From Mauremys mutica (taxonomy: Eukaryota; Chordata; Testudines; Geoemydidae), in NCBI RefSeq assembly GCF_020497125.1, contig NC_059075.1, forward strand, positions 110,337,222 to 110,401,221: a stretch of 64,000 nt of DNA. The letters are read 5' to 3'. The position numbers and the translations under genes were made by a program. Positions 1-10,765 of this stretch are shown in pieces. Position 1 is the stretch's first letter. Each line of letters opens with the position of its first letter. The notes beneath the pieces were generated by a model, which was not told the DNA's origin, made no database searches, and saw only the letters and a list, made by a program, of their open reading frames with translations.

Positions 1-540
1 GTTGTGTTTGTTTAAATAGCCTTGCTAATTTGAAAATAAATATCTTTACAAGTAAATAAGATATAAGATTCATTTAGAAATGTGTGATGTGAGTTCTTAG
101 AAATGTGTCATTGTTTCATTATAGCTTAGACAGTTAATTCATTTGGCAAGCATTTTGTTTGTAGTAGATTGTAGACAAGAAGCATAATGGCATAATTATG
201 TTATCCCTCTCTCTTTACTTGTTCTCACTCTGAAAACAACAATAATAACCTATAAATCTGAAAAATGAATTCAGGCAGGGAAATATGTACCTAGTAAAAA
301 ATGAAGTTTGGTAATGACAGATGGTGGAAAATCACTACTCATTGAGACACTGATCCAATGCCTATTGAAGTAAGTGGGAATCATCCCATTCAGACTTCCA
401 TGGATTTTGGATTGGATTTCAAGGAAATAACTAAGATTTAATTCTTCCATCAGAAAAAAAACCCAGTGGAAAATGCTTCCTTTGTGTTCTAAATATAGAT
501 TTGTTGAGAAGAAAGGGATATAGGTTATCCAGTTATTCAT
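1..540. other. Intergenic DNA, nothing recognised
   Basis: AT-rich sequence without a convincing coding frame. The only open frames are short and have no recognisable domain. No RNA gene or repeat family was recognised. Confidence 0.5.
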
Positions 541-605
541 GGATCTCAAGACCAGAAAGCACCATCCGATCATCTAGTCTGACCTCCTGTATAACACAGG
601 CTGTA
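541..605 (-). repeat. CR1 LINE 3'-end fragment
   Basis: Read on the minus strand, the sequence gives the amniote CR1 3' signature (GAGGTCAGACTAGATGATC followed by a pyrimidine-rich tract), as in the copy at 7862-7945. Only the last few tens of bases are recognisable, which is usual for CR1 because most copies are 5'-truncated. Confidence 0.55.
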
Positions 606-2185
606 GAATTTCAACCATGATATAGCCCACATTACGTCCCAATAAATCGTTATGGCCTCTGCAGTCTGCATGATGTAATAAATTAGGTATTTGCAGAACT
701 GTCGTTGAAGGGAGTGGAGTACTGTATGCAGACCTACTGACATGTGCCCATCCTTCTTTATGCCCAGCAACATATTTGGTCTTTCATTAATGCAAATGGT
801 CATACAGCAAATCAGCAATGGAATCAGTAGTAGGACCCAAGAACCCTAAGCGCCTATCCCTTGCTCTACTCAAAAGAATAATAATGTTACTCTATTGCCT
901 CTACGGTCAAGGACAACTGGCAGTTTAGGTTACCCTTAAAAAGTGAGTTACAAAAAAGCTGCAGATAGAAGCATATGCTATGTCTGAGTCATTCTCCATT
1001 AGTATCTCCTGCACTTTCCTAACACCTGCCTGCACAAAATACTCTGAACTGGTAGGCGTAGGGGATAAAGGGAAAGGAAACAAAAAGAATGCTTACGTAA
1101 GTTTAATGAGGTTTTGCTCAAATGTTTTTTACAAGATTGCTACAATATAACTGTAGTCATTCAATATGCTAAACATTCTGCTTGGGAGTTACAGAGTGTG
1201 CCATGAAAATAATGGAATATGAAAGGATTATTTGCATCCATTGGTTCTCATTGGATCCAAAGGAGTTTCATAGCTGAAAATTTCCTCTCTCCTGTAATGA
1301 GTCTGCCTCCATTTGAAATGGATGGTCTTATAGAGTGGGATGTGCTTTATATTTCAGAGTCCGGGTTCCCAAATTGTAGTATGTGGGCTTGCTGGAAGTG
1401 GTATGCCAAGAACTCTTTCAAAAAGTTAATCACCTTTCAGTTTTAAATGAACAGTTGTAGAATACACTGCTGCACACCAGAAAATGCCCAAGAACCAAAA
1501 TGCACCCTCCTGGCCACTTTCAGCTATAATGGGAAATAACACTGTTCCACCATGCTAGCACAGCAGTTTTATTTAGTAGTGTTTTATATGCTGTTGCTGT
1601 TAAGTTGAGCACTGTACTCTCATCTTGTGCACAACTGGCTGACTTTCTTCTAGTCTTAACCTTCAGGATGTGCCGTGCTGCACAGTTAAAACTAACTTGT
1701 AAAGTATATCAGGCTGTCAGAACTCTTATCATCCAAAAAGGCACAGATTCAGCTCTGGATCACAGAGTGGCTGCAAAACCTGCAGGCACAGGGAGCCCTG
1801 AAATCATAGGACTACTATAGCGGGAAACTGCTGCAGACCAGAAGCTGAAGCTGCCTCTGCAATCCCTGCCATCCAGAGGCTGCAACATGGTTCCTACAGA
1901 GCTGGGAGGAAGGGTTACATAGGAAAATCCTTCTTATCTCTGCAGGGACATTGGGAAGTTGGGGGTGATAGTATTGCTGACCTCAAACATTCAAAAATCA
2001 TGAGTCAGGCTTCAAAATTTAAAAAAAAATTAAAAAATTTAAAAAAAATCAGAGTTTTTTAAATTTGCCTTCTACTTTATGAACTTTTAAGGTGCATTCA
2101 CTTCACATTTTCAAGTTTTTCTCACCAACCAGAATGGCTAGAAACAGCTATTATTTTTTAAATGAAAGCTGAGATCCTTTGCTGA
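606..2185. other. Intergenic DNA, nothing recognised
   Basis: No host gene, RNA gene or clear repeat seen. Small open frames (for example 1219-1446 and 1605-1820) show no signal peptide, domain or splice-site support. Confidence 0.45.
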
Positions 2186-2189
2186 TGTG

Positions 2190-2575
2190 AACTTTAGGGT
2201 ACATAACAGGTATATTTCACACCTGGAGTTTGTTGACATTTTGGTGACAGGAAATTTTATTGAAACAATTTTTATGGGAAAATGTCAGTTCCAACAAAAA
2301 ATCATTTTTCTTGCAGGAAAATCAACATTTTGGCATAAAGAAAGCACTTTTGGTCCATTTTGCCTTAAAATGTCATTTTGGTTCTTTTTTGGAAAAAAAG
2401 TCAAAATGACATTTTAAGTTTCATTTCTAAATGTCAGTTCAAAATGTAAATGTTTGTATCAAAATGGTTTGAAACTTCTTGAAAATGGAAAAATGTCAAC
2501 TGAAAAATTGTGAACAAAGGTTTTTTTTGTTTGAAACTTCTCAGAGTAAAAAAATTGGCTTTCTGACCATCTCTA
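2190..2575. repeat. AT-rich quasi-palindromic repeat, copy 1
   Basis: The stretch is made of recurring words such as AAAATTTT, GAAAATTT and TTTTTGGAAAA on both strands, so it can pair with itself. Similar stretches lie at 21480-21715, 30905-31615, 35540-35935 and 38305-38745. A decayed MITE family is the likeliest origin, but terminal repeats are too eroded here to be sure. Confidence 0.45.
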
Positions 2576-3690
2576 ATCCTTACTGACATTTGCAAGTTCA
2601 AATCAGTGCTTCCAACAGGTAATTAACAAACCCAAACAGTTTAAGTTCTGATTTAACCATCCAAATGGAAGATGTGGGTGTCCTTTACAATGTCTCAACA
2701 TCACCACCATGTTAGAAAACTAGACTTCATATTGCGTACTTAATTCCTTCTTAAATATCTTTCTCCCTTTTCAGAATATCTTTGCCTCCTATTATTCTGC
2801 TTCTCTCCTTTGCCATTTTTTAATCTTCATTTCCTTTCCTGGCCATCTCCTTCTTTCCTGTTACTCCTGTACAACCCTACACAGTTTGTTTTTTGGTATA
2901 ACGGTCATCTTTCTTCAGACTACAGCAATGCTTCCAATTTGTGATTTTAATAATTAACGATGGTTTCATTTATTTATTTTTAATAGTATTTGTTGCACAA
3001 CATAAAAATAACTGCACTAAGTGTTGTACAGGATTTTATTTCTTTTATTTCAGAGCACACAAACTCTGAACTCTATAGAACTTTCTTTCATTGTTACAGT
3101 TATTGTCCTTTTGTGCTGCGGTGGCTCTAGATCCAATTCTGTTTCTCATACCTGTTAAAAGCGAGAAATTAATTTTTAAAAAAATATGCCTCTCTGAAGT
3201 GGCAAAGACATCACCATTTTGTGCCTGGGTTTTAATCATAATTACCTGAGGACAATGGCCTCAGACCTCCCTGTGTTGGCTTTGTGCCTGTGACACTCAC
3301 CATGACCAAAATCTCAGATACCACAGGTGTGGAGACCTCTGTTGGTGTCAGTCACTCTTGACATTCTGCTAATGCCAGCCTTAGAGAAACTGAGAGAACT
3401 TGTCACTCCCATAGTGCTCTGGAGCATGTCTGCTGGCCTGAAAACAGGAACCCAGCCAAAACCTTTTAAGACTTTTAGAACAAGCAGTGTGAAGTAAAAA
3501 TTTTTTAAAAAGGCAGCTATTGGGTAGACAGCCGTCAAGAGACATGCTAAGCTCTTGTTATCCTCTGCTTGACTGGGAGTATGGGAAAGGTCTAAACTCC
3601 TTTCTCTTAGCTCCTACATTGGGTTCCTCTGCCACCTAGTTTTTTTCAGAACAACTCCATCCGGGCACTGACTTTGAATGAAAATACTGG
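2576..3690. other. Intergenic DNA, nothing recognised
   Basis: Pyrimidine-rich in 2750-2880, otherwise ordinary AT-rich DNA. No supported gene or repeat. Confidence 0.45.
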
Positions 3691-3694
3691 TGTA

Positions 3695-3955
3695 CTCTAA
3701 ATCAGTTAAAGACCGGTGACAATGTTACCAAGTGGAAGTTGAGGATCGGCCCCAAACATGAATGTGGAGAGCATAGGCAAGCACTTGAACATTGCCTGAT
3801 GCAGTGCCATCTGTCAGCAACTTGTACTCTTAAGGAATTATTCGAGACAAGTGACAACACCCGGTCTTGGGCACAACAAGCTATGATGATGACCACTGCA
3901 TTCAATATATACTTGCAGCAAGCTCTGATTGGCTTGAATACTGATCTCTGAAGTG
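3695..3955 (+). pseudogene. Possible fossil of a LINE ORF2 C-terminus
   Basis: A plus-strand frame of about 80 codons reads W-K-L-R-I-G then a C-x-C-G-x6-A-x-E-H-x3-x-C arrangement and a later run ending in W-A-Q-Q-A. This layout resembles the cysteine/histidine C-terminal region after the reverse transcriptase of several non-LTR retrotransposons. No upstream RT motif was found, so it would be a short remnant. A chance open frame remains possible. Confidence 0.3.
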
Positions 3956-3959
3956 ATCT

Positions 3960-5645
3960 GGGTTGCACTGAAAAGATGCTTCAGTGAAAGAGACTCAGGT
4001 CAGTTTAATTCTGCTGCTGCTGCAACCCATACACAGGGTAGAAATGGCGGAGAAGTACTATGCGGGAAATAGAAATGGTGGAGAGAGTAAACAGAGGAAG
4101 AAGAGAGGGAAAAACTGCACATCTCTACAAGAATTCCCATTTACAGATAACCTTCCTCCATCCTCTGCTTTCTTTGTCTCTCTCTCTCTCTCTCACCAAC
4201 ACACAAACACAGCAATCAGCACTAACAGCACAACAGCTCTGGATGTCCAATTTATTTTCTAGTGGCTGCCTTGGCCCATACAGCAACACTCCTCATTCTA
4301 TCATTTGCTTTTGATCTGCTTTAAGTAGGGAGGAAAAGGGAACTTTTTTGTCTGCTATACCCTTGGCATCAATTATGACCTCAAAACAAAGTGCTGAGTT
4401 ACACTAGACTTAATCCTGAACCAGTCCCAAGTAGGATGTGCCCCTTTTTGCTTGAGATAGGAACTAAAGTGAAAACTAGCACCAAAGTATCCCCAACACC
4501 TCACTTTGGGTTTCTCTGTGTTGTGTTAGCATGGAATAAATAGACTACAGGTCCAAGATTTCACAGAAACAAGTTTCTTCAGTAATTGGACTTAAACTAC
4601 ACTCTCCATTTCCTTCCTGATGGGAGGGATGGGGAAACCCAGCCATCACCCTGAACTGTGTACAAGGAAAACAGTTGGGCACACATTTCTACTGCATACA
4701 GCAAGTGGGAAAAAGGGAAAAGAAACTCTAGACCCTCAATAAGTTGTTTTCATGAGCATATCTGAAAGGGGGGTTTAATCAAAACCACTTCATTGGGTCA
4801 CAGAAGAAGAACCACCTGAAGTTTCTGCTAATATGCACTGCCAGCCCACATAATACTTTCCAGCCCACTGTGCAAAGCTCCGGTTTGTAATTAATGTCCA
4901 TGTTAGAGTCAGGTAAACCTAACAATTTTTTATCATTTACCGGGTCATAGACACAACCGGTCTGTTAACTTCATAATCATACTGGGTTTGATTATTACCG
5001 GATGTGGAATGAACAGCAAACAGGTAATGTGAATAGGGAATCCATTAAGTATAAGCTAAGCCCTATACTGCTATGAAAGGAAACTAAAAAGGTTATTTAC
5101 ACAAATATTAAGAGCTGGCAACAAGAAGTCAGTGGTAATCAAATGTTTACATTGCCCTTTTATGTGTGTGTATTTTACCATAGATAGGATGTCTCCTCTC
5201 AATGCTAGAAAAATACCTGCTAAGAATCACTGAAACCACTTTCAAGTGCGCACTTCTGTTCCCCCTTTAATTGCTACATTTAATTTTTCCTTCATTCCCA
5301 TATTTATCAGTTTACTTGGGTAAGGGTAAGAAGCAGCAGTTCCTCTTCAAAGCTGCTTGACTTGTGGGGAGGGTAGAAAAGAGACTTGAAAATGAGATTC
5401 ATCCCCTGTCGTTCCTCCTCCAGGAAAGTTAGAATTATAAAAACGATCATATGGATATAATAAAAGTGTGACAGAGTTGAAGAAGGTGGGTGGGGGAACA
5501 CATTAGTGATGGCACTTTCACAAATGCAGCTTAAAGAACAGATGCTTCTGGCTGGCATGGTGGTTGGGTGACAGCACAGTCCCCCTCACTGCCTAGGCTA
5601 ACAGCACCTAGGAGAACTATAGTGGTAGCAAATTCAGCCCCGGTA
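3960..5645. other. Intergenic DNA with a short (TC)n tract
   Basis: No host gene recognised. A pyrimidine dinucleotide run is at 4177-4194, followed by an A/C-rich stretch. The rest is ordinary intergenic sequence. Confidence 0.45.
4177..4194 (+). repeat. (TC)n microsatellite
   Basis: Nine uninterrupted TC units, followed by an irregular CA-rich segment. Confidence 0.85.
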
Positions 5646-5647
5646 GC

Positions 5648-5938
5648 CAGGGCCGGCCTTAGGAAAAATGGCGCCCTGGGTGAACTTTCTTTGGCACCCT
5701 TTAAGTACTGCTCACCCAGCAGTTGGTGGCCACCCAGCAGGCAAAGTGGCAGCAGGTGGAGCAGCAGCAGAGCTGCAGGTGTCATGCTGCCTGGCTCCTG
5801 CCCCACAGCCCCCTTTATCCTCTCCTCCCACCCCCAGGTGGGCACAGGCCTTCTGCATCCTCTTGACCATGGTGCCCTCCCCCTGACCACAGCACCTTGG
5901 TCAGTTGCTCATGTCACCTGCCCATAAGGCCGGCTCTG
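5648..5938. mobile_element. hAT-like MITE with CAGGGCCGGCC termini
   Basis: The left end reads CAGGGCCGGCCTTAGG and the reverse complement of the right end reads CAGAGCCGGCCTTATG, an imperfect terminal inverted repeat. The interior is GC-rich with no transposase. The CAG start is hAT-like. The flanking 8-mers do not match, so the target duplication has decayed or the boundaries are slightly off. A related end occurs at 13142. Confidence 0.55.
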
Positions 5939-5963
5939 TCTGAATGGCTTGCATTGCTACTAA

Positions 5964-6194
5964 GGGTATGTCTACACTACCCACCAGATCGGCTGGCAGC
6001 AATTGATCCAGTGGAGATTGATTCATCACGTCTAGTCTAGATGCGATAAATTGACCCCCGAGCCCTCTCCCGTTGACTCCTGTACTCCAGCGCCGCGAGA
6101 GGCACAAGCAGAGGTGATGGGGAAGCGGCAGCAGTTGACTCACCACGGTGAAGACACCATGGTAAGTCGATTTCCCCCCAGTGTAGACCAGGGC
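5964..6194. mobile_element. PIF/Harbinger-like MITE, 231 bp
   Basis: The element is bounded by TAA on both sides (5961-5963 and 6195-6197). The left terminus is GGGTATGTCTACACT and the reverse complement of the right terminus is GCCCTGGTCTACACT. A 3-bp T-A-rich duplication is the PIF/Harbinger signature. No coding capacity. The same terminal core GTCTACACT ends the 2.1-kb element at 22106-24214. Confidence 0.75.
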
Positions 6195-6197
6195 TAA

Positions 6198-7175
6198 GTA
6201 TCCCCTACCTCAGGAATTGCAGGATAGATATAACTTGCATCCTTTTACTTACAATTGTTTGTCCTTGTGTATATAGCTATGCAACTGTTATGATTTTTTT
6301 CTGTGTACTGAAATTTAAATCTCTGAGAACTTTTCTGTTTACTTTGGTCCTCTCTTGTTGTTTTTCCTTAACATAAACTAAAAATTTAGACTACCACTGT
6401 CTCTCTGCTCTTTGAGTTTGGTGGAACTGAATCAGCCTGTATGCTATTTACCAACCAGTTACTGTGACAACTACTATTTCTTCTGGTGAAACAAAGGATA
6501 GAGTTTAAAAGTCCTGTACAGACCAGTGTGCATATATGATTGTTAATATGACTTTGAAAAACTCAGATGACTAAGAGAAGTTACGCTTAACTAAATTCTA
6601 GTTCAGCTGGCTAGAATTTGTCAGGCATAACTGCAAATTGCCTTGATTTTACCATTTTTAAATTTCATTTTTAATATTTCTAAAACATATTATTAAATCA
6701 GTAAAGCATATCTATACTTTTGTATACTAACAATGTCATGGAATTAATACTTCCTGATAAACAGTAAGGAAGGCATGGATACATTACTGGATACCATTCT
6801 GATAATGTTTTAAATATATTATTAACACTTGATAGGTTATTTGTAGGAACACTAAAAGCAAACTATTACCTAATAGTCTCTCTTTATATGACTGGTGAAA
6901 TAGCATTTAGAAAAAAAGAGTACATTCTGCCCCTTTCTACCCCCCATACTATAAATGCTGTCAAGGAATCAGAGAGTATAGAGAAAGGATAAACATCATC
7001 ATCAAAATGTTGGAGAGACTGCAATTTGAGGAAAGCTTAACAGTACTAAATACCGAGCTACATAACTTGACCAACTGAGGACTAAAGTTGGGCAGGGGAG
7101 GGGGAGATAGTAAAAATAAGATAGGTAGTGCTCTGGGGATTACATAAACTGGTACTGTTTGTGGTAACTGTCTAG
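6198..7175. other. Intergenic DNA, nothing recognised
   Basis: AT-rich, with no open frame of interest and no recognised repeat. Confidence 0.45.
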
Positions 7176-7177
7176 AG

Positions 7178-7861
7178 CAAAGGTGGGCAAACTATGGCCC
7201 GGGGGCTGCATCCAGCCCTTCAGACATTTTAATCTGGTCCTTGAGCTTCCGCCTGGGAGCAGGGTCAAGGGCTTGCCCCACTCTGCGCAGCTCCCAGAAG
7301 CAGTGGCATGTCCACCATCTAACGCATGAGGCAGCCAAGGGCCCCTGCACACTGCCCCCACCCCCGCAGCTCCCATTGGCCAGGAACCACGGCCAATGGG
7401 AGCTGCAGGGGTGGTGCCTGCAGACAGGGCAGTGCACAGAGCCGCCTGGCTGCACCTCTGCATAGGAGCTATAGGGGGGACATGCCACTGTTTGTAGGAT
7501 CTGCTTGAGGTAAGCACCACCCAGAGCCTGCACCCCGACCCCCACCTGCACCCCAAACCTCCACCCCAGCCCTGATCCCCTCCCGCCCTCCAAACCCCTT
7601 GGTCCCAGCCCAGAACACTCTCCTGCACCTCCAACCCCTCCTCCCAAGCCACCCCAGAGCCCACACCCTCAGCTGGAGCCCTCACCCCCTCCATACCCCA
7701 CCCTCCTGCCCCAGTCTGGTGCCCCCTCCCACACCCTGAACTCCTCATTTCTGGCCCACCCCAGAGCCCGCACCCCCAGTCAGAGCCCTCACCCCCTCCT
7801 GCACCCCAGCCCCCAATTTTGTGAGCATTCATGGCCTGCCATACAATTTTCATACCCAGAT
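7178..7861. mobile_element. hAT-like non-autonomous element, right end lost
   Basis: The left terminus reads CAAAGGTGGGCAAACTATGG, a hAT-type end common in sauropsid genomes. The interior is GC-rich, then strongly C-rich, and near the right side reads toward CATACCCAGAT, the usual approach to the 3' end. The matching inverted terminus is absent because a CR1 tail begins at about 7862. The long minus-strand frames here are products of the C-rich composition, not a gene. Confidence 0.6.
7510..7815 (+). repeat. C-rich degenerate repeat tract
   Basis: About 300 bp of repeated CACCCC, CCAGCCC and CACCCCAGC words on the plus strand, almost free of G runs. The minus strand is correspondingly G-rich. 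It appears to be an expansion inside the hAT-like element. Confidence 0.75.
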
Positions 7862-7945
7862 TCTGTGGCCTGCATTGTGCAGGAGGTCAGACTAGATGAT
7901 CATAATGGTCCCTTCTGACCTTAAAGTCTATGATTCTATGAGTCT
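7862..7945 (+). repeat. CR1 LINE 3' end
   Basis: The segment contains GAGGTCAGACTAGATGATC, then GGTCCCTTCTGACC, and ends in ATTCTATGA-type units, the diagnostic CR1 3' terminus. It abuts the hAT-like element on the left. Confidence 0.85.
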
Positions 7946-9046
7946 ATGTAAATGAAATTGGGCCATTATTAGACTCTTAGAGCCTGAAACTTTGATTTCC
8001 TCACTTTAGGTCAGGTTATGCATGGTCCTTATGTAGGTGTACAGGGTGTTTATAGGTTGTGTGCAAAGAGTCATATCCAGTGAAGCTCACATAAAGTACA
8101 GGCACAACTGCAGTCCTTGCTCTTGGGAGCACACTAAGATTACTCTCTTCCTGTGCCTTCAGGGTACACAGATCTCCAAAGCTGATTTAAGACATGACCT
8201 TTCAGAAACAAGCACAGTTTTTCCAGTGGCGCAACAGGATGTGCAATGTATATTTACCAAGCCTTGGCAAAACTCATTCATAGCATACAAACAAAATAGC
8301 ATAGAAGTTAAACTTGATAACACTAACCCTCTACTACATTTTCCTTTACTTACTTGAAAGATAAGAAACACTCTTATCTATATTTCCCAAATGATATTAG
8401 TTCATGTGCCACTTTCTTAAAAAAATGATATTTGAGTTACCATATGTAAATCTCTCCTTTTTGCGCACATTTATTTTAGGTCTTGATTTAAGTATTTCCA
8501 GTCTCTACCATAAAATAAATGTCTAAGGAAGCCCAAAACGTCCAACTATAACATCCTCTTTAAACACTGCAGGATTTTAGATAGTTATTGAAAAGAAACA
8601 CAGTTAAGCCACCATGATTATTATTTATATCCTTCACTTTATTCAAATGACAGGAAACAATTCTTTGAGTCATAAATGATGTCTGTTTTTATCCATTTTG
8701 GTGAGTATGTCTGAGTTGTTTTCACTTGTTTTATAAGTTCGAAGTTCCTGTTAATTCTTATCTGGATTATGGTTGAACATGAGCCAAAGGCTTGGCTGAA
8801 AGTAGGGGGGGTGTTAATTGGGCACCAACCAGCTTCAACTCCACAAAGACTCTTGCTCCTCATCAGATCCAGCCTCTTTTGAAGAAGGGCTCCTGGATGC
8901 CTGCACTGCTGGGCCTGGTGCATCCTGAATGTCCTTAGTCCAGTAGCCAGGCTTTTATCCACTTGACCCAACCAACCACCCACCAACCATCCAGGTGTTG
9001 CCAAGTCTCATTATTTTATTCTGAGTCTCATGATTTTTGGTGTATT
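7946..9046. other. Intergenic DNA, host of the LINE insertion
   Basis: No gene recognised. The last bases (9001-9046) resemble a low-copy repeat that resumes after 10765, so the LINE at 9057 seems to have landed in older repetitive DNA. Confidence 0.4.
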
Positions 9047-9056
9047 GCTTAGACCC

Positions 9057-10747
9057 TCAAGCCAGAACGTCCCGTCAAAGACAAACAGGGAAAGTCTATA
9101 ACAGGAATAGAACAACAGATGAACAGATGAGCGGAGCACTTTGAGGAACTACTGAATAGACCAGCACCACCAAATCCACCAGACATCGACCCAGCCAATG
9201 AGGACCTTCCAATCAATTGTGACAAACCAACCAGAGATGAAATCAGAAAAGCCATCACCATGATGAAGAACAGGAAGGTGGCTGGACCTGACGACATTCC
9301 AGCAGAGGCCCTGAAAGTAGACCTGGATGCTTCAGTGGAAATGCTGTACCCCCTTTTTGAGAAGATATGGGAAGAAGAAGTGATTCCGGCAGACTGGAAA
9401 GAGGGATATCTCATCAAAATTCCCAAGAAAGGAGACCTTAGCAACTGTGCCAACTACAAAGGAATCACACTTCTGTCGGTGCCAGGGAAGGTCTTCAACC
9501 GAGTCCTTTTAGAGAGAATGAAGGATGTAGTCGATCCACAGCTATGAGATGAGCAGGAAGGCTTCCGGCAGAATAGATCATGCACGGACCAGATAGCAAC
9601 GCTCCGCATCATAGTCGAGCAGTCTATGGAGTGGAACTCCTCGTTGTACATCAACTTTGTTGACTATGAGAAAGCGTTCGATAGCATGGATCGAGAGACC
9701 CTCTGGAAGCTCCTTCGGCACTATGGCATCCCAGCAAAGGTGGTCAATTTGATCAAGAACTCATACGACGGCATACACTGTAGAGTGATCCATGGAGGGC
9801 AGCTCACAAACAGCTTCCAGGTGCGAACCGGAGTCAGACAAGGATGCTTGTTGTCTCCATTTCTCTTTCTCCTCGTTATTGATTGGATTATGAAGACATC
9901 CACTTATGAGCGCAGGAACGGAATCCAGTGGACGTTGTGGACCCAGCTTGATGACCTGGACTTTGCCGACGACCTTGCACTCCTTTCACACAGCAAACAG
10001 CAGATGCAAGAGAAGATCAACGTAGTGGCAGCCACGTCATCACAGGTTGGCCTCAACATCCACAAGGACAAGACCAAGATCCTCAAGATCAACTCCATCA
10101 GCAACGACCCAGTCACACTGAATGGAAGCCCCCTGGAAGAAGTGCAGTCCTTCACCTACCTAGGCAGCATCATCGACCAGCAGGGTGGCACAGACGCAGA
10201 CATCAAAGCAAGGATTGGTAAGGCAAGAGTAGCCTTCCTACAGCTCAAGAACATCTGGAGCTCCAGAGAGCTGTCTTTGGCAATAAAGATTCGACTGTAC
10301 AATTCCAACGTGAAACCAGTCCTACTGTATGGAGCTGAAACCTGGAGGACAACTAAAACAACCACTAGGAAGATCCAGACCTTCATTAATAGCTGCCTTA
10401 GAAGGATTCTTCAGATCTGCTGGCCAGACACCATCAGTAACATCCACCTCTTGGAGAGGACCCGACAACCCCTAGTAGAGGAAGAAATTAGAAGGAGAAG
10501 GTGGGGCTGGATAGGACACACACTACGCAAGCAGCCAACCAACATCACCAGACAGGCATTGCGGTGGAACCCCCAAGGCAAGCGGAAAAGAGGCCGTCCA
10601 AGAAACACCTGGCGACGTGACCTTCAGGCTGATAGCACAAAAATGGGCTATACCTGGAACCAGCTAGAGCAAATGGCCCAGGATAGAGGACTCTGGAGAT
10701 CTGTGGTTGGTGGCCCATATCCCGACTGGGGTGACGGGCATGAGTGA
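9057..10747 (+). pseudogene. RTE-like reverse transcriptase, two in-frame stops
   Basis: One reading frame runs through the whole segment and is broken only by TGA codons at 9128-9130 and 9545-9547. Motifs in order are: the N-terminal RT block with V-A-G-P-D-D-I-P-A-E-A; I-P-K-K-G-D with [16 protein letters not shown] (catalytic Asp); [12 protein letters not shown]; the catalytic F-A-D-D box near 9961; then F-T-Y-L-G-S and a basic C-terminus with W-I-G-H-T-L-R and G-R-P-R-N-T-W. About 560 codons survive with no frameshift seen, so the copy looks fairly young. It is not expected to be functional, because of the stops and the missing endonuclease. Confidence 0.88.
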
Positions 10748-10755
10748 GTGTGAGT
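9057..10755 (+). mobile_element. 5'-truncated RTE-like non-LTR retrotransposon
   Basis: Perfect 10-bp direct repeats GCTTAGACCC flank the element (9047-9056 and 10756-10765), a target-site duplication. The body carries a reverse-transcriptase frame whose stop codon (10745-10747) is followed by only a few bases of TGAG/TGTGAG repeats, so there is practically no 3' UTR. A very short, simple-repeat 3' tail is a known trait of the RTE clade. The endonuclease domain is absent, consistent with 5' truncation during insertion. Clade assignment comes from remembered similarity of the RT and C-terminus to RTE-type elements; CR1 and L2 look different. Confidence 0.85.
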
Positions 10756-10765
10756 GCTTAGACCC

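Noticed and set aside
5531..5927. Open frames of 119 codons on both strands
   Set aside because: They overlap the GC-rich MITE at 5648-5938, with no signal peptide, splice sites or domain.
7140..7853. 237-codon minus-strand open frame rich in Gly and Trp
   Set aside because: It lies wholly in a GC-rich hAT-like element with a C-rich tract. Several frames are open at once because of composition, and the protein is low-complexity with no domain.
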